DNA of 64,000 nt from Curvibacter delicatus NBRC 14919 (GTDB lineage Bacteria; Pseudomonadota; Gammaproteobacteria; Burkholderiales; Burkholderiaceae_C), in assembly GCF_001592265.1 (NCBI RefSeq), contig NZ_BCWP01000017.1:1-64000 (forward strand). Direction: 5' to 3'. The notes beneath the pieces were generated by a model that saw only the letters and a program-made list of their open reading frames with translations, had not been told where the DNA came from and did not search any database. The stretch's first letter is position 1. Every line of letters starts with the position of its first letter. Positions 17,296 through 26,478 of this stretch are shown piece by piece. The position numbers and the translations under genes are program-made.

Positions 17296-18695
17296 GGCCC
17301 GCTCCGCGGCTTCTGCACTTCCTTGAGCCGGTCGCGCGTCGTGTCGCCCTCGAAGATGCCGCGCGAGCCCGCGGCGCGGGTGCCGTGGCGCTGCACGATC
17401 GCCATCGCCGAATTGCCGGCCAGCGTGCGCCGCAGCTCCAGCTCGGTCTTGAGGTTGTTGATCTCCTGCTCCAGCGCGTTGTTCTCCTGATCGACCGCCT
17501 TCACGGCCAGCTCGTTGGCGGCGACGTTCGGCTCCTTCTTGCCGGTCAGCAGCGTGCGCTGCAACAGCAGGGCCTTCTCCAGCACGCTCGACAGCGCGGC
17601 TTCGGACGCCAGGCGCTTGCCGAGCAGGTCTTGATCGGGCTCGTCGCGCAGCGCCTCGATCACGCCGCGCGTGATCGGCAGCGAGTTGCTGCCGGCGGCT
17701 TCGAGGTTTGCCACCGTCATCGGCGTCGAGCCCGTCACGAGGCCCTGCAGTGCCTGCAGCTTGGTCTCGTACTCTTCCTGGATCACCGGCGTCAGGCCGA
17801 CGCCAGGCGTGGTCTGCGTCTTGGTGCAGGTCTCGCAGGTGCGTTGCTCGCGCTCGCCGAGCACGCGGGTTGCGAAGTCCGCTGCGGCCTGCGGCGAGGA
17901 CCAGGTTTGGCAGGTCAGCCGGTTGCCGCAGGACGCGCGCGGGATGGATGAGGTGTCGCTGACGCCGCGGCTGTTGAGCAGGTTGTAGCCGGCACGGGTC
18001 ACGTCGCCGACCACCTTGATGGAACCCTGGCCCGAGCCGCCCGCGTTGCCGCCGCCCACCCAGGGCACGCCGTTGTTGCCCTTGTTCGATTCGGCCTGCT
18101 CGACGGCGGACACCGCATCGGTGCTGCTCACCGCATCGCGCAGCGCGAAACCTTCGGCGAGCTGATCCCACCCGGCCTGGCCGCCGGCCATGTCCGCCAT
18201 CCGGTTGGCCATCGCCTTGCACGTCAACTTGCTGCGGTCGAAATCGAGCCGAGCCTGCAGCACGCCGTTGGTCAGCAGGTTGTAGAGGCCCGGATCGGCG
18301 CGCTGGATGATCAGGGCCGGCAGCGACGCCACGGCGCTGGTGGCGCTCTGGATCACCGAGGACATGATCTGCTGAAAGCCATTGGTGAGGCCGTTCAACT
18401 GGTTCTGCAGCGTCGTCGTGATGCTCATGTTTCCGCAGATCAGGTTGCTGTTCCAGCCGATGCCCACGCCGATGCTCTGCATGTTCCCGGCGCCGCCCAT
18501 GGACACGGCCCGGCCGCCGCCGATGCTGTAGAGCACGTCGTCGCCGATGACGCTGCCGCTCACGCCGACGCCGGTGGGGCTGATGCGGGTCTGCGCCCAC
18601 GCGACGCCGGCTGCGGCCGTGACGGCGCAGGCGAGCGCGATGCTGAGCGCGTAGGGCCTGGCGCGCTGTGCGAAACGGGAGAGAGACGCTTTCAT
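17292..18695 (-). CDS. ICE protein, PFL_4711 family (TraH-like)
   Basis: 467-residue exported protein of the G-type conjugation system. It has a signal peptide (ALSIALACAVTAAAGVAWA) and a region rich in Gly, Ser and Asn. Cysteines lie in SCGNRLTCQTW and RTCETCTK and probably form disulfides in the periplasm. The C-terminal third (KALLLQRTLLTGKKEPNVAANELAVKAVDQENNALEQEINNLKTELELRRTL) predicts a coiled coil. Related F-type systems use TraH in this position for pilus assembly. Confidence 0.85.
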   Translation of the reverse strand: MKASLSRFAQRARPYALSIALACAVTAAAGVAWAQTRISPTGVGVSGSVIGDDVLYSIGGGRAVSMGGAGNMQSIGVGIGWNSNLICGNMSITTTLQNQLNGLTNGFQQIMSSVIQSATSAVASLPALIIQRADPGLYNLLTNGVLQARLDFDRSKLTCKAMANRMADMAGGQAGWDQLAEGFALRDAVSSTDAVSAVEQAESNKGNNGVPWVGGGNAGGSGQGSIKVVGDVTRAGYNLLNSRGVSDTSSIPRASCGNRLTCQTWSSPQAAADFATRVLGEREQRTCETCTKTQTTPGVGLTPVIQEEYETKLQALQGLVTGSTPMTVANLEAAGSNSLPITRGVIEALRDEPDQDLLGKRLASEAALSSVLEKALLLQRTLLTGKKEPNVAANELAVKAVDQENNALEQEINNLKTELELRRTLAGNSAMAIVQRHGTRAAGSRGIFEGDTTRDRLKEVQKPRSGP

Positions 18696-18704
18696 CGGAA
18701 TACC

Positions 18705-19655
18705 TCAGAGGAAATCGACGCTGCCGAGGAAGACCTGCCCGCGGCGCTGGCAGCAGGCATAGGGCCGCCACAGCGCCCAGGCGTAGTCGCCTTGCTGGGC
18801 CTGCACGCGCGTGTTGGAGTGGGGGAACACGGCGCAGGAGTTGGAGAGGGTCGGCGTCAGCTCCTGCCACTTGCCGGTGGAGGCATCGCTCTCCACCAGG
18901 GCGCCGGCCGGCCAATAGCCGTCGCTCGAACTCGCGAGCAGCGGCTGGTAGACGTGCGGCTGCATGCGCCGCGTGACGACATCGCCCGCGCGCTGCGCGA
19001 CGACGGCGCCGCTCTTGTAGTCGTCGGTCTGATGCAGGAAGCCGCCGCGCGGATAGACGTTGCCCCACAGGTTGAGCGTCGTGCGGCCGCCGATCTCGCG
19101 CATGCCGGGGATCACCGCCTCGGGGTACACCATCTCCGGGACGTTGTAGCGCCAGGCCAGCGTGTCGAGGGTGCTCAGCAGGTACGGCATGAAGGCCGTG
19201 CCTGCGCCCTGGCAGGCGTAGCCGGACGCGCTGGCGAACTGGCTGAACACCGAACCGCCGGGATGCCCGATCACGTCGGCGTTCTTGAACTTCGCCAGGT
19301 TGTTCTCGTTGTCGTGGTTCGTCGTCCCGTCGCCGCCGGCCTGCGCCGTGGGATTGGGCATGCTCATGGCGCGCACCTCGATCCACGGGTTCTCGCCGGT
19401 GTTGCTGTAGCTCGACACCACCGCGTCGGGAATGTAGTGGCGCACCTTCACCGAGGTGCGCACCGTGCAGCCCGTCCAGGTGCAGAACAGCCAGTAGCAG
19501 ATGCCGACGACGCGATATTCCAGGCAGTCGGGCGACAGGGCCGAGGACACGATGGTAGCCGTGTTCAGCGCGAAGCTCGAAGCGGCGCCGCCGAGCAGCA
19601 CCGAAGCGATGGCAAGGCGGGCCCGGCGCGACGACGCCGACAGCAGGCGGTTCAT
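18705..19655 (-). CDS. ICE protein, PFL_4710 family (TraU-like)
   Basis: 316-residue secreted protein with signal peptide (ARLAIASVLLGGAASSFA) and many cysteines (CLEYRVVGICYWLFCTWTGC, residues about 42-61, and ACCQRR near the end). This is the pattern of TraU-type pilus assembly proteins that need disulfide formation. A DsbA-like gene lies two genes upstream. The start at 19655 overlaps the preceding stop by four bases. Confidence 0.85.
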   Translation of the reverse strand: MNRLLSASSRRARLAIASVLLGGAASSFALNTATIVSSALSPDCLEYRVVGICYWLFCTWTGCTVRTSVKVRHYIPDAVVSSYSNTGENPWIEVRAMSMPNPTAQAGGDGTTNHDNENNLAKFKNADVIGHPGGSVFSQFASASGYACQGAGTAFMPYLLSTLDTLAWRYNVPEMVYPEAVIPGMREIGGRTTLNLWGNVYPRGGFLHQTDDYKSGAVVAQRAGDVVTRRMQPHVYQPLLASSSDGYWPAGALVESDASTGKWQELTPTLSNSCAVFPHSNTRVQAQQGDYAWALWRPYACCQRRGQVFLGSVDFL

Positions 19656-20098
19656 GGCTGTGCCCTCCGATGTGATTCGATGCGTGCCACGGCGCGCGCG
19701 ACATCGGGCTCGCCGTAGACCACGTAGCGGCGATCGACCACCACGGCAGGCACCTTGGCCAGCCCCAAGCCCCAGGCATCGGCGACGCCCTGGTAGGCGC
19801 TGCCGATGCGGCGCTGTAGTGCCTGGCTGCCATCGCGCAGGCGTTGCTGCACGAGCGCGGCCGCGCGGCCCGGATCGGCAGGCAGGCCCGCGGCCAGTTC
19901 GGCCTCGATGCGCTCGGGCAGATCCAGCTCGATCACGCGCGCGCCGGATGCGGACTGCACGGGATGGCGGCTGTCGGTCACGACCAGCACGTCGGCTGCG
20001 GATGCGTCCTGGCCGAGCAGGCACAGCAGCAGCCCTCCCGCGCAGGCGATGCGCGTACACCGCAGCCGCGGGATGGGTTTCAAGAAGGGAGCCGTCAT
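19652..20098 (-). CDS. ICE protein, TIGR03757/PFL_4709 family (TrbC-like periplasmic protein)
   Basis: 148-residue exported protein with a signal peptide ending near DASAA and a thioredoxin-like C-terminal half (LGLAKVPAVVVDRRYVVYGEPDVARAVARI). TrbC/TraW-type proteins of F-like systems share this layout and partner TraU in pilus assembly. It starts the TraU/TraH-like gene block. The next gene upstream (radC) ends 157 bases away, beyond a terminator. Confidence 0.82.
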   Translation of the reverse strand: MTAPFLKPIPRLRCTRIACAGGLLLCLLGQDASAADVLVVTDSRHPVQSASGARVIELDLPERIEAELAAGLPADPGRAAALVQQRLRDGSQALQRRIGSAYQGVADAWGLGLAKVPAVVVDRRYVVYGEPDVARAVARIESHRRAQP

Positions 20099-20204
20099 GG
20101 CGGGTGTCCTGGGAATGAGAGCAAGGCTCTAGTCGAACGCCGAAGGCAGTCCAACCGCGACAAGGAATGCGCACCGCGCGCGCTCCGCTTTGGGCAGACA
20201 GGCG

Positions 20205-20232
20205 AAAGAAAAGCGGGAGCCGAGGCTCCCGC
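20205..20232 (-). terminator. Rho-independent terminator after radC
   Basis: Stem GCGGGAGCC/GGCTCCCGC at 20213-20232, followed on the minus strand by TTTTCTTT. It lies 23 bases past the radC stop, so transcription from radC should stop before the TrbC-like gene. Confidence 0.8.
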
Positions 20233-20254
20233 GGGGACCAGGCGGTCAGCGGCG

Positions 20255-20749
20255 CTACAGCAGGCCGAATTCGGCGAAGGAGTACGGCGTGCCCTTGCCG
20301 ACGATGAAGTGATCCACCACCCGGACATCGACTATCGCCAGGGCGGCTTTGAGCCGGTCGGTCAGCGCCTGATCGGCGGCCGAAGGCACGGTCATGCCAG
20401 ATGGATGCTGGTGGGCCAGGATGACCGCCGAGGCGTTGAGGGCCAGGGCGCGCTGCACCAGCACCCGCGGGTACATCGAGGTTTGATCGACCGTGCCCTT
20501 GAACATCGGCTCGTAGGCGAGGACTTGGTGCTGAGAGTTGAGGAACACGACGGCGAAGACCTCGTTGGGCTCCGCGACCAGCTTCAGATGCAGGTAGTCG
20601 CGCACGGCGGCGGGACTGTTCAGCATCGGGCCGGCCTTGAAGATGCGTTGTTCCAGCAAGGCGATGGCCTGGCGGATGATCCAGTCTTCGTGCTGGGCGG
20701 CGATCAGGCTGAGCGACTCGGGACGCGAGTCGGCGACGACATAGGACAT
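20255..20749 (-). CDS. radC: RadC-like JAB-domain protein
   Basis: 164-residue protein of the RadC/YicR family. The JAMM metal motif is visible as AHQHPSG followed by an Asp in SAADQALTDRL (residues about 118-134). The N-terminal helix-hairpin-helix of long RadC proteins is absent, as usual for mobile-element copies. Its biochemical role is uncertain despite the name. It has its own leader hairpin (20774-20811) and a three-hairpin repeat further upstream, so it probably starts its own transcription unit inside the secretion cluster. Confidence 0.85.
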   Translation of the reverse strand: MSYVVADSRPESLSLIAAQHEDWIIRQAIALLEQRIFKAGPMLNSPAAVRDYLHLKLVAEPNEVFAVVFLNSQHQVLAYEPMFKGTVDQTSMYPRVLVQRALALNASAVILAHQHPSGMTVPSAADQALTDRLKAALAIVDVRVVDHFIVGKGTPYSFAEFGLL

Positions 20750-20773
20750 GGCGAACCTCCACGGGATGAAGTC

Positions 20774-20811
20774 GGAGGACGCCTGTCCCGGGAGGGACAA
20801 ACCCTCCGGGG
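20774..20811 (-). promoter_or_regulatory. CCC/GGG leader hairpin before radC
   Basis: On the minus strand CCC, then GGAGGG, a five-base loop, CCCTCC and GGG. Downstream GTCCTCC could pair with GGAGG instead. It ends 24 bases before the start codon. It is one of nine leaders of this architecture in the ICE. Confidence 0.6.
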
Positions 20812-20904
20812 ACGATGAAGAACAAGCGGCAGAAGAGCGGGCATCCGCCACCGCATGCACAGTGGCTGTTCGCGTCCAGGGATGCGCAGCGAACGGGGTC
20901 GATC

Positions 20905-20971
20905 AGCACGGCCAAGCCGCGTCGTAGCCTTGAAGATCGTGGCTACCTGGGCATGTCTCCGAGAGACTCGG
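20905..20971 (-). repeat. Three-hairpin repeat, copy 1
   Basis: On the minus strand: CCGAG/CTCGG hairpin (20959-20971), the linker CATGCCCAGG, GTAGCC/GGCTAC hairpin (20924-20946) and a GCGGC/GGCCGT-type hairpin (20908-20921). The first hairpin and linker coincide with the last codons of the DsbA-like gene, so the repeat supplies that gene's stop codon. Confidence 0.65.
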
Positions 20972-21689
20972 CAGGCATTTCCTTCGATGCGGGCTCGGCC
21001 GCTGCACTGGCCGCCAGCAGGTCGATCGCGGACAGCAAGGCATCTCCTTCGACCGGGCCGTGCAGCAGCAGCGTCTTGCCGGACTGGCGATCCTGCAGGC
21101 GCAGCGTGGGCGTGACCTTGATGCCCTCCTGCGCCGCGCTCGCCGACTGTGCGCGGATCAGCGCATCGGGGCGGTCGCTGTCGAGGCACTGCTGCGCGGC
21201 CGGCGTGAGGTCGGGATAGCGCAGGCCCTCGGGCAGGCCCTGACCGTCGCCGCGGGTGTGCGTGTAGACCCACTCGGCGGCCTGCCAGAACGCGGCCTGG
21301 CCGCCGGCCTCGCCGACGCACTCCACCAGGCGCGCACCGGCAGACGCGGCCGGCTCGTGCAACGGCAACGGCAGGTGATGCCATTGCCAGCTCACGTCCG
21401 GGTGCGCGTCGATCCAGCGCTTGAGCACTGCGAAGTAGGCGCGGCAGAACGGGCATTCGAGGTCGGCGTACTCGACCACCGTGAAGCGCGCATCGGCGCG
21501 GCCATAGCGCCAGGGCGGGCCGGCTGGTGCCGTTGCCGGCGCAGGCGTTGCTTCTGCCGAAGGAAAATCGGGTTCGGCGGGCGGCGACTGCGGCCGCAGG
21601 CCGAGCCATGCGGCCGTTGTCAGGGCCGCGGCCATCAGCAGCGCGACGACAAGGACGGTGCGGGACGGCGCGAAGCGAGGGATGCGCAT
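20943..21689 (-). CDS. DsbA/DsbC-like thiol-disulfide oxidoreductase
   Basis: Membrane-anchored periplasmic thioredoxin-fold protein, 248 residues. A single N-terminal membrane segment (VLVVALLMAAALTTAAWLGL) is followed by EYADLECPFCRAYFAVLKRW with the redox pair CPFC near residue 93, and a cis-Pro loop KVTPTLRL near 195. It probably forms or rearranges disulfides in the Cys-rich TraU/TraH-like pilus proteins encoded downstream. The start MRIPRF has a GGGGAG ribosome site. The last residues come from the three-hairpin repeat. Confidence 0.85.
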   Translation of the reverse strand: MRIPRFAPSRTVLVVALLMAAALTTAAWLGLRPQSPPAEPDFPSAEATPAPATAPAGPPWRYGRADARFTVVEYADLECPFCRAYFAVLKRWIDAHPDVSWQWHHLPLPLHEPAASAGARLVECVGEAGGQAAFWQAAEWVYTHTRGDGQGLPEGLRYPDLTPAAQQCLDSDRPDALIRAQSASAAQEGIKVTPTLRLQDRQSGKTLLLHGPVEGDALLSAIDLLAASAAAEPASKEMPAESLGDMPR

Positions 21690-21702
21690 CGTGGACTCCC
21701 CG

Positions 21703-24597
21703 TCACGCCAGCGCATCGAGCACCAGCGGCTCGATGCTGCGGGCGCGGTCGATCTTCTCGGCGATCTTGAAAGCGGCGTCCAGTTCGCCGATGCCGTACT
21801 GCTGCATCAACTGGAAACGCTCGGCCTTCTCTTCCGGCTCGGTCTGAGCCAGCGCCAGGTACAGGCTGGGCGGCACCGCGCGGAATAGCACTTCCATGCT
21901 CTTGGAAAGGATCACGCCCTCGCTGAACTTGCCGGCCTCCTTGCGGGCCGACAGCATCAGCGCCTTCTGCGCCGCGTTCAGCTCGCGAAAGCGCGCGATC
22001 TTCTCCACCTCGTCGGGCGGCATCGAGAGGCAGATCCACCACTCGATCATGTTGAGCATGGGCTCGGCGGCCTTGGGCAGGTCGTCGATGTTCTGCGTCG
22101 CCAGCCAGTACCAGGCGCCGAGCTTGCGCCACATCTTCGTGATCTTGACGACGTAGGGCGCAAGCAGCGGGTTCTTGGTGATGATGTGCCCCTCGTCAGT
22201 CACGTTGATGATCGGCCGGCCGAGGAACTGGTCGCGCTCGGCGATGTTGTTGACCGTGTTGATAAGGCTGATGTAGGCGATGGAAAGCTGCGCGTTGTAG
22301 CCCTCGCGTGCGAAGGTCGCCAGATCGACGATGGTGATGTCGGCCTCGGGCCAGGGCGTGCCGGGCCGGTCGAACATCTCGCCGTCCACGCCCTGGCAGA
22401 ACATATCCATCGCGTCGGCCATTTCCAGCAGCCGCGCGCGCCGCACCTCGGGTAGTGCCGTATCGCGGGCGCGCTCGCGCAGCGCATCGCGCACGTCGCG
22501 CGTCAGGACGGTGCGCTGGTTGGCCACGCAACGCTGGGCCGCATCGAGGATGCACTGGCGGATCAGGCTGCGGTCGGCGCGCGTCATGCGCGCCTCTTCC
22601 TTGTCCTCGCCACCGGTGATCATCAGCCGCGCGGTGATTTCCAGCTCGCCGAGCACGTCGCGCTGCTCGTCCACTTCGTCGCTGCGGCTCGCCGCCTGCG
22701 CTGCGGGCTCCTGGTCCTCGTCCAGCGCATCGGCATCCAAGGTCTGCACCTGGCTGGGCGTATCGACCAGCCGGTGCGCGTCGGCGAACGGCGCGAGACT
22801 GACGCCGGCGCCGGGCGCGAGCTTCACGCGATGCACCTTGAGGCCGAGCCGCGTGGCGAAGTCGCCGAACAGACCGTAGCTATTGCCAGCCTCCACGATG
22901 AACAGCCTCGGCCGATAGATGGCCGTGACCTGGTTCAAGATGTTGTTGAGCGTTGCCGACTTGCCAGAGCCGGTCGGCCCGAACAGGAACAGGTGCGCGT
23001 TCATCTGGCGGTCGAGCCGGTTCAAGGGATCGAAGGTGATCGGCCCGCCGCCGCGGTTGAAGAACGTGATGCCCGGATGCCCCGTGCCCTGGCTGCGGCC
23101 CCACACCGGCGCAAGGTTCGCGGCGTGCTGCGCGAACATCAGTTGCGTGTACCACTGGCGCTTGTCCAGCGCCGGATCGAACACGCACGGGAGCCAGCGC
23201 AGGTAGCTGTTCAGCGGCGCCACCTCGTCTTCCTCGCGCACCGGCTGCAGACCGGCGTTGAGCATGACGTTGACCAGTTGCAGGCCGCGGGCGTCGAGCT
23301 GCGTCAGGTCGCGCCCGCGCAGGTAGAAGGCGAGCGCGCCGCGGTACAGCTTGTGCGCGCTGCCGATCAGCCCGCGCGCTTCCTGCACGTCGCGGCGTGT
23401 CTGCTCCGAGGCCAGCGTCTCGCCGACCGACTTCTTGCTCAGGTGGTTCAGGTGAGCTTCGAGCACGTCCTGCGGCGTCGCGACGACCGTCAGGCACATC
23501 ACCGTGTCCTCGGGCATCTGGTCGAACAGCGCATTGACCGCATCGCCGCCCTTGCGGGTTTCGCCGGTGACGTGGCCGGTGGCGGGCGGCATGCGCAGCC
23601 GGTCCATCACGATGACCCGGTGCGGCATGCCGTCGAACACCCAGGTGCCGTTCGCCATGTCCGAGCGCGGCTGGCCGAAGAACAGGCGGTGCGCGAAGTC
23701 CCCGCTGGCCAGCTCGATCTCGCCTTGCTCGGTTTCCTCGGGGTAACGGGTCAGCTCGTAGAAGCGCTCGCGGTCATCGGCGCTGGGGCCGAGCAGCGTC
23801 GGGTGCGGGTTGAACCAGCGCAGCAGCCAGTCGTGGATGTCGTCGGCCGCCATGCGCCGGGACTTCACGCCCGCGTTGGCGAGGCCGCCCACGAGCCGGT
23901 CGCAGATCGTCGTCAGTGCCTGCTCGGGCGACTGACCGCGCCGCGATGCGGTCGTAGCGCTCGCACGCCGGTAGACCACCATGCGCACGCGCCGCACCTG
24001 GCCGCGCCACGGCAGGCGCGTCACCGTCGTGTCCTCGAACAGGCCGCCGGGCTTGGCGATGGCGCGCAGGTGATGGCCGAAGAAGCGCAGGTAGAAGTCG
24101 GTGAAGGCGCTGTCCTGGGCGCGCGGCCGAACGTAGTCGGCCAGCCCGCGCAGGTAGTTGTCCCAGCTCGATTCGTCCTGGGCATAGAGCTGCACCACCC
24201 AGGGGTTCTCGTCGAGTTCGTCGAAGGAGTCCTGCAGTGCGTTCTCCAGCGCATCGCGCGCCTGCCACAGCCAGGCCATCTCGCGGCCCTCGGTGCCCAC
24301 CGGCGCCAGCTCGAAGAAGCCCGCCACCGACTGGCCGTCTTCCAGCAGCATGCTCTTGGAACCCGGCAGGTACTCCACCCAAGGCAGCAGGTCGGCGAAG
24401 GACGGCGCCACACCGTAGAGCGCCTGCTGGTCCGCCTCGGTAGCAGGACGGTGCCGCCGGTCATCCGCGACGGTGCCCGGCTCCGGGATGCCGTGTGCCG
24501 CCAGTGTCGTCACATGCCGCGACCAGGCATCCTCGTCGTGCAGCTCAGGGCCAGCCGATGCGAGGGCCTTGCGCGGCCAGGGCAAGGTCCAGGCCAT
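21703..24597 (-). CDS. traC: Conjugative transfer ATPase, VirB4/TraC-type (PFL_4706 family)
   Basis: 964-residue cytoplasmic ATPase that powers pilus assembly and secretion. The Walker A motif FGPTGSGKSATLNN lies near residue 540. A Walker B-like ITIVDLATF stretch and NVTDEGHIITKNPLLAPYVVKI follow in the C-terminal half, with WYWLATQNIDDLP near 845. The start MAWTLPWPRK overlaps the stop of the upstream lipoprotein gene (ATGA), and the longer open frame is rejected. The length is normal for the family. Confidence 0.93.
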   Translation of the reverse strand: MAWTLPWPRKALASAGPELHDEDAWSRHVTTLAAHGIPEPGTVADDRRHRPATEADQQALYGVAPSFADLLPWVEYLPGSKSMLLEDGQSVAGFFELAPVGTEGREMAWLWQARDALENALQDSFDELDENPWVVQLYAQDESSWDNYLRGLADYVRPRAQDSAFTDFYLRFFGHHLRAIAKPGGLFEDTTVTRLPWRGQVRRVRMVVYRRASATTASRRGQSPEQALTTICDRLVGGLANAGVKSRRMAADDIHDWLLRWFNPHPTLLGPSADDRERFYELTRYPEETEQGEIELASGDFAHRLFFGQPRSDMANGTWVFDGMPHRVIVMDRLRMPPATGHVTGETRKGGDAVNALFDQMPEDTVMCLTVVATPQDVLEAHLNHLSKKSVGETLASEQTRRDVQEARGLIGSAHKLYRGALAFYLRGRDLTQLDARGLQLVNVMLNAGLQPVREEDEVAPLNSYLRWLPCVFDPALDKRQWYTQLMFAQHAANLAPVWGRSQGTGHPGITFFNRGGGPITFDPLNRLDRQMNAHLFLFGPTGSGKSATLNNILNQVTAIYRPRLFIVEAGNSYGLFGDFATRLGLKVHRVKLAPGAGVSLAPFADAHRLVDTPSQVQTLDADALDEDQEPAAQAASRSDEVDEQRDVLGELEITARLMITGGEDKEEARMTRADRSLIRQCILDAAQRCVANQRTVLTRDVRDALRERARDTALPEVRRARLLEMADAMDMFCQGVDGEMFDRPGTPWPEADITIVDLATFAREGYNAQLSIAYISLINTVNNIAERDQFLGRPIINVTDEGHIITKNPLLAPYVVKITKMWRKLGAWYWLATQNIDDLPKAAEPMLNMIEWWICLSMPPDEVEKIARFRELNAAQKALMLSARKEAGKFSEGVILSKSMEVLFRAVPPSLYLALAQTEPEEKAERFQLMQQYGIGELDAAFKIAEKIDRARSIEPLVLDALA

Positions 24598-25031
24598 CAG
24601 TAGTCCTCCAGGCGTTCGCCGGGCATGGCGTACTGGACCCTCTGATACAGGGGAAAGACGGTGGTGTAGCCAGGCACTGGCACCGGATCGCTGCCAGCCA
24701 GGTGCGGGAACACGTACATGACCAGATCGGGGTTGGGGAGCCGGTGGAACTGGCGGTAGATCTCGTTGGCCGCGGTGCGCGTGTAGGCGGTAGCGGCGGC
24801 GGGCGCCGCATGCACGTCGGCCTCCGTCAGCGGCCGGCGCAGGCCCTGGCGTGCATCGAGCAGTTGCCGCGCCGCTTGCCCGCCGCCGGCACTGCCGCCC
24901 GTCTCCTGGTTCCACACGTCGAGCATGGTGTAGTCGCCGTGCGGGAGTACCTTGTCCTTGCTGGTGGCGCAGCCGCCCAGCACCACGACCGCGCACAGCA
25001 CCACGGCCGATTCAATCCAAATCCGACGCAT
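24597..25031 (-). CDS. ICE lipoprotein, TIGR03751 family (TraV-like)
   Basis: 144-residue lipoprotein with lipobox VLGGC (Cys near residue 21). It probably sits in the outer membrane as the TraV/VirB7-like part of the secretion core. The rest is helical with conserved AANEIYRQFHRLPNPDLVMYVFPHLAG. It overlaps the TraC gene by its stop and the TraB-like gene by its start. Confidence 0.85.
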   Translation of the reverse strand: MRRIWIESAVVLCAVVVLGGCATSKDKVLPHGDYTMLDVWNQETGGSAGGGQAARQLLDARQGLRRPLTEADVHAAPAAATAYTRTAANEIYRQFHRLPNPDLVMYVFPHLAGSDPVPVPGYTTVFPLYQRVQYAMPGERLEDY

Positions 25032-26478
25032 GCTTGCCTCCGATGCGGTGATTGACCCGGCGCCCCTTGGCGTCGTAGTCGATGTTGAGCGGCTGCTCCA
25101 GGTGCACGGCGACCTTGGCGCCGGGGCGCACGTAGACGGCGGCGAAGGCCTGCCCGTAAAGCTTGTTGACCCAATCGGCCATGTCGCGCACACCGCCGGC
25201 CAGGATGCGGCCCATGGCCTCGTTGCCGGTAATGCCCACCGTGCCGAGCGAGCCGTTGCTGTTGGCGACCACGGCCACGCTGCCGTTGTCCGACTTGATG
25301 AGGGAGGCCGCACCGGCACCGGCCGCGGTGATGAGGGCCTGCGAACCGAGGTACTGCTGCGCGTTGCTGCGCCGTTCCCCGCTGACGCAGGGGACGCCGT
25401 AGGGGTCGCTGATCCAGCCCAGGCCGCCGTGCGTGGTGCTGTTCGCGTTGCCGCCCGAGCCGCCGTTCTGGTTGCGGTTGCCGTCCTCCGGCATGGTGCG
25501 CACCGTGCCGTCGTTGAAGACGAACGTCACCGAGCGGATTTGCCCGCGCACGCAGGAAAGCGTCCAGTCGCCCGAGGCCGTGCCGCTGACCACCGCGCCC
25601 GCCACGTCGGGAATGTCGATGCCGTTGGCGGTGAGGTTGTCCGGGCCGATCAGCACCTTGAAGGGGTACGGGTCGTTGACCGTGCCGTCGATCGGCACGC
25701 GGCCGATCAGCGCGGTCATCGCGATGGAGCCCATCAGCGTCGAGTTCGACGGCACCGTGTAGACCGGCTTGGACGACGTGCCCACGGCGCGGCTGCCTGC
25801 ATCCGCGACGGTGCTGGCCACGTTGTCGGCCGTGTCGGAAAGCGTCTTCTGCGCCGGCCCGAAGCTGGTCGGAAAGTTCAGGCCGCCGCTGCTGCCGTTC
25901 TTCGCCGAAGGCTTCGCATCGTCCGGTTCCACCCAGCGCGTGCCGCTGGTGCTGCGCGCGGCGCCGCCCTGGCTGCCGCTGAAGCCCTTGCCGTCGCCGT
26001 CCTCCAGGCCGAGCCCGACCGGCAGATCGGCCTGGCCGCCCTTGCCGGAAAGCCCATCCAGGCGCCGCTGCAGGTCTTGCAGCAGGCCCTGGGTCTGCTG
26101 GCGGTCGCCGGCCAACTGCTCGCGGTCCTGCTGCAGGCGGCCGCGTTCACCATCCAGCGCGGACTGGATGCGCTGGTCGATCGCGCTTTCCCGCGCGCGC
26201 ATACGCTCGTTCTCGCTCTTCTGGTTCTTGTTGTCGTTGAGCGCCGTCTGCAGCTCGTTGCGCAACTGCTTGACCTGGGCCACCAGTGTGGCAACGGTAT
26301 CGCGCGGCGTGTCGCCCTCGATGCCCAGCGCCTTCATCTCTTCGGGCGTGAGCGAGTTGGCGCTGCCGGCCGGAACGGGCTTGGCGCCGCGATCCCCGGA
26401 GAACATCTTGATGCCGACGAACAGCAGCACCAGCGCCATCGGGATCAGCAGCCACTTCAGGAGGGGGTTACTTTTCAT
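25012..26478 (-). CDS. ICE protein, TIGR03752 family (TraB/VirB10-like)
   Basis: 488-residue core-complex protein spanning inner membrane and periplasm. It has one N-terminal membrane segment (LLKWLLIPMALVLLFVGI), a coiled coil at residues about 60-140 (VKQLRNELQTALNDNKNQKSENERMRARE), a Gly/Ser-rich linker, and a VirB10-like beta-rich C-terminal domain (VYTVPSNSTLMGSIAMTALIGRVP near 250). It overlaps both neighbours by a few bases, consistent with one polycistronic message. Confidence 0.88.
   Translation of the reverse strand: MKSNPLLKWLLIPMALVLLFVGIKMFSGDRGAKPVPAGSANSLTPEEMKALGIEGDTPRDTVATLVAQVKQLRNELQTALNDNKNQKSENERMRARESAIDQRIQSALDGERGRLQQDREQLAGDRQQTQGLLQDLQRRLDGLSGKGGQADLPVGLGLEDGDGKGFSGSQGGAARSTSGTRWVEPDDAKPSAKNGSSGGLNFPTSFGPAQKTLSDTADNVASTVADAGSRAVGTSSKPVYTVPSNSTLMGSIAMTALIGRVPIDGTVNDPYPFKVLIGPDNLTANGIDIPDVAGAVVSGTASGDWTLSCVRGQIRSVTFVFNDGTVRTMPEDGNRNQNGGSGGNANSTTHGGLGWISDPYGVPCVSGERRSNAQQYLGSQALITAAGAGAASLIKSDNGSVAVVANSNGSLGTVGITGNEAMGRILAGGVRDMADWVNKLYGQAFAAVYVRPGAKVAVHLEQPLNIDYDAKGRRVNHRIGGKHASDLD

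Noticed and set aside
20905-20971. Three-hairpin repeats as insertion sequence or MITE copies
   Set aside because: No terminal inverted repeats, target duplications or constant outer ends. Stems vary with preserved pairing, which fits structured elements better.
22774-24603. Plus-strand frame of 609 codons
   Set aside because: Antisense to the TraC ATPase gene, with low-complexity composition and no domain.
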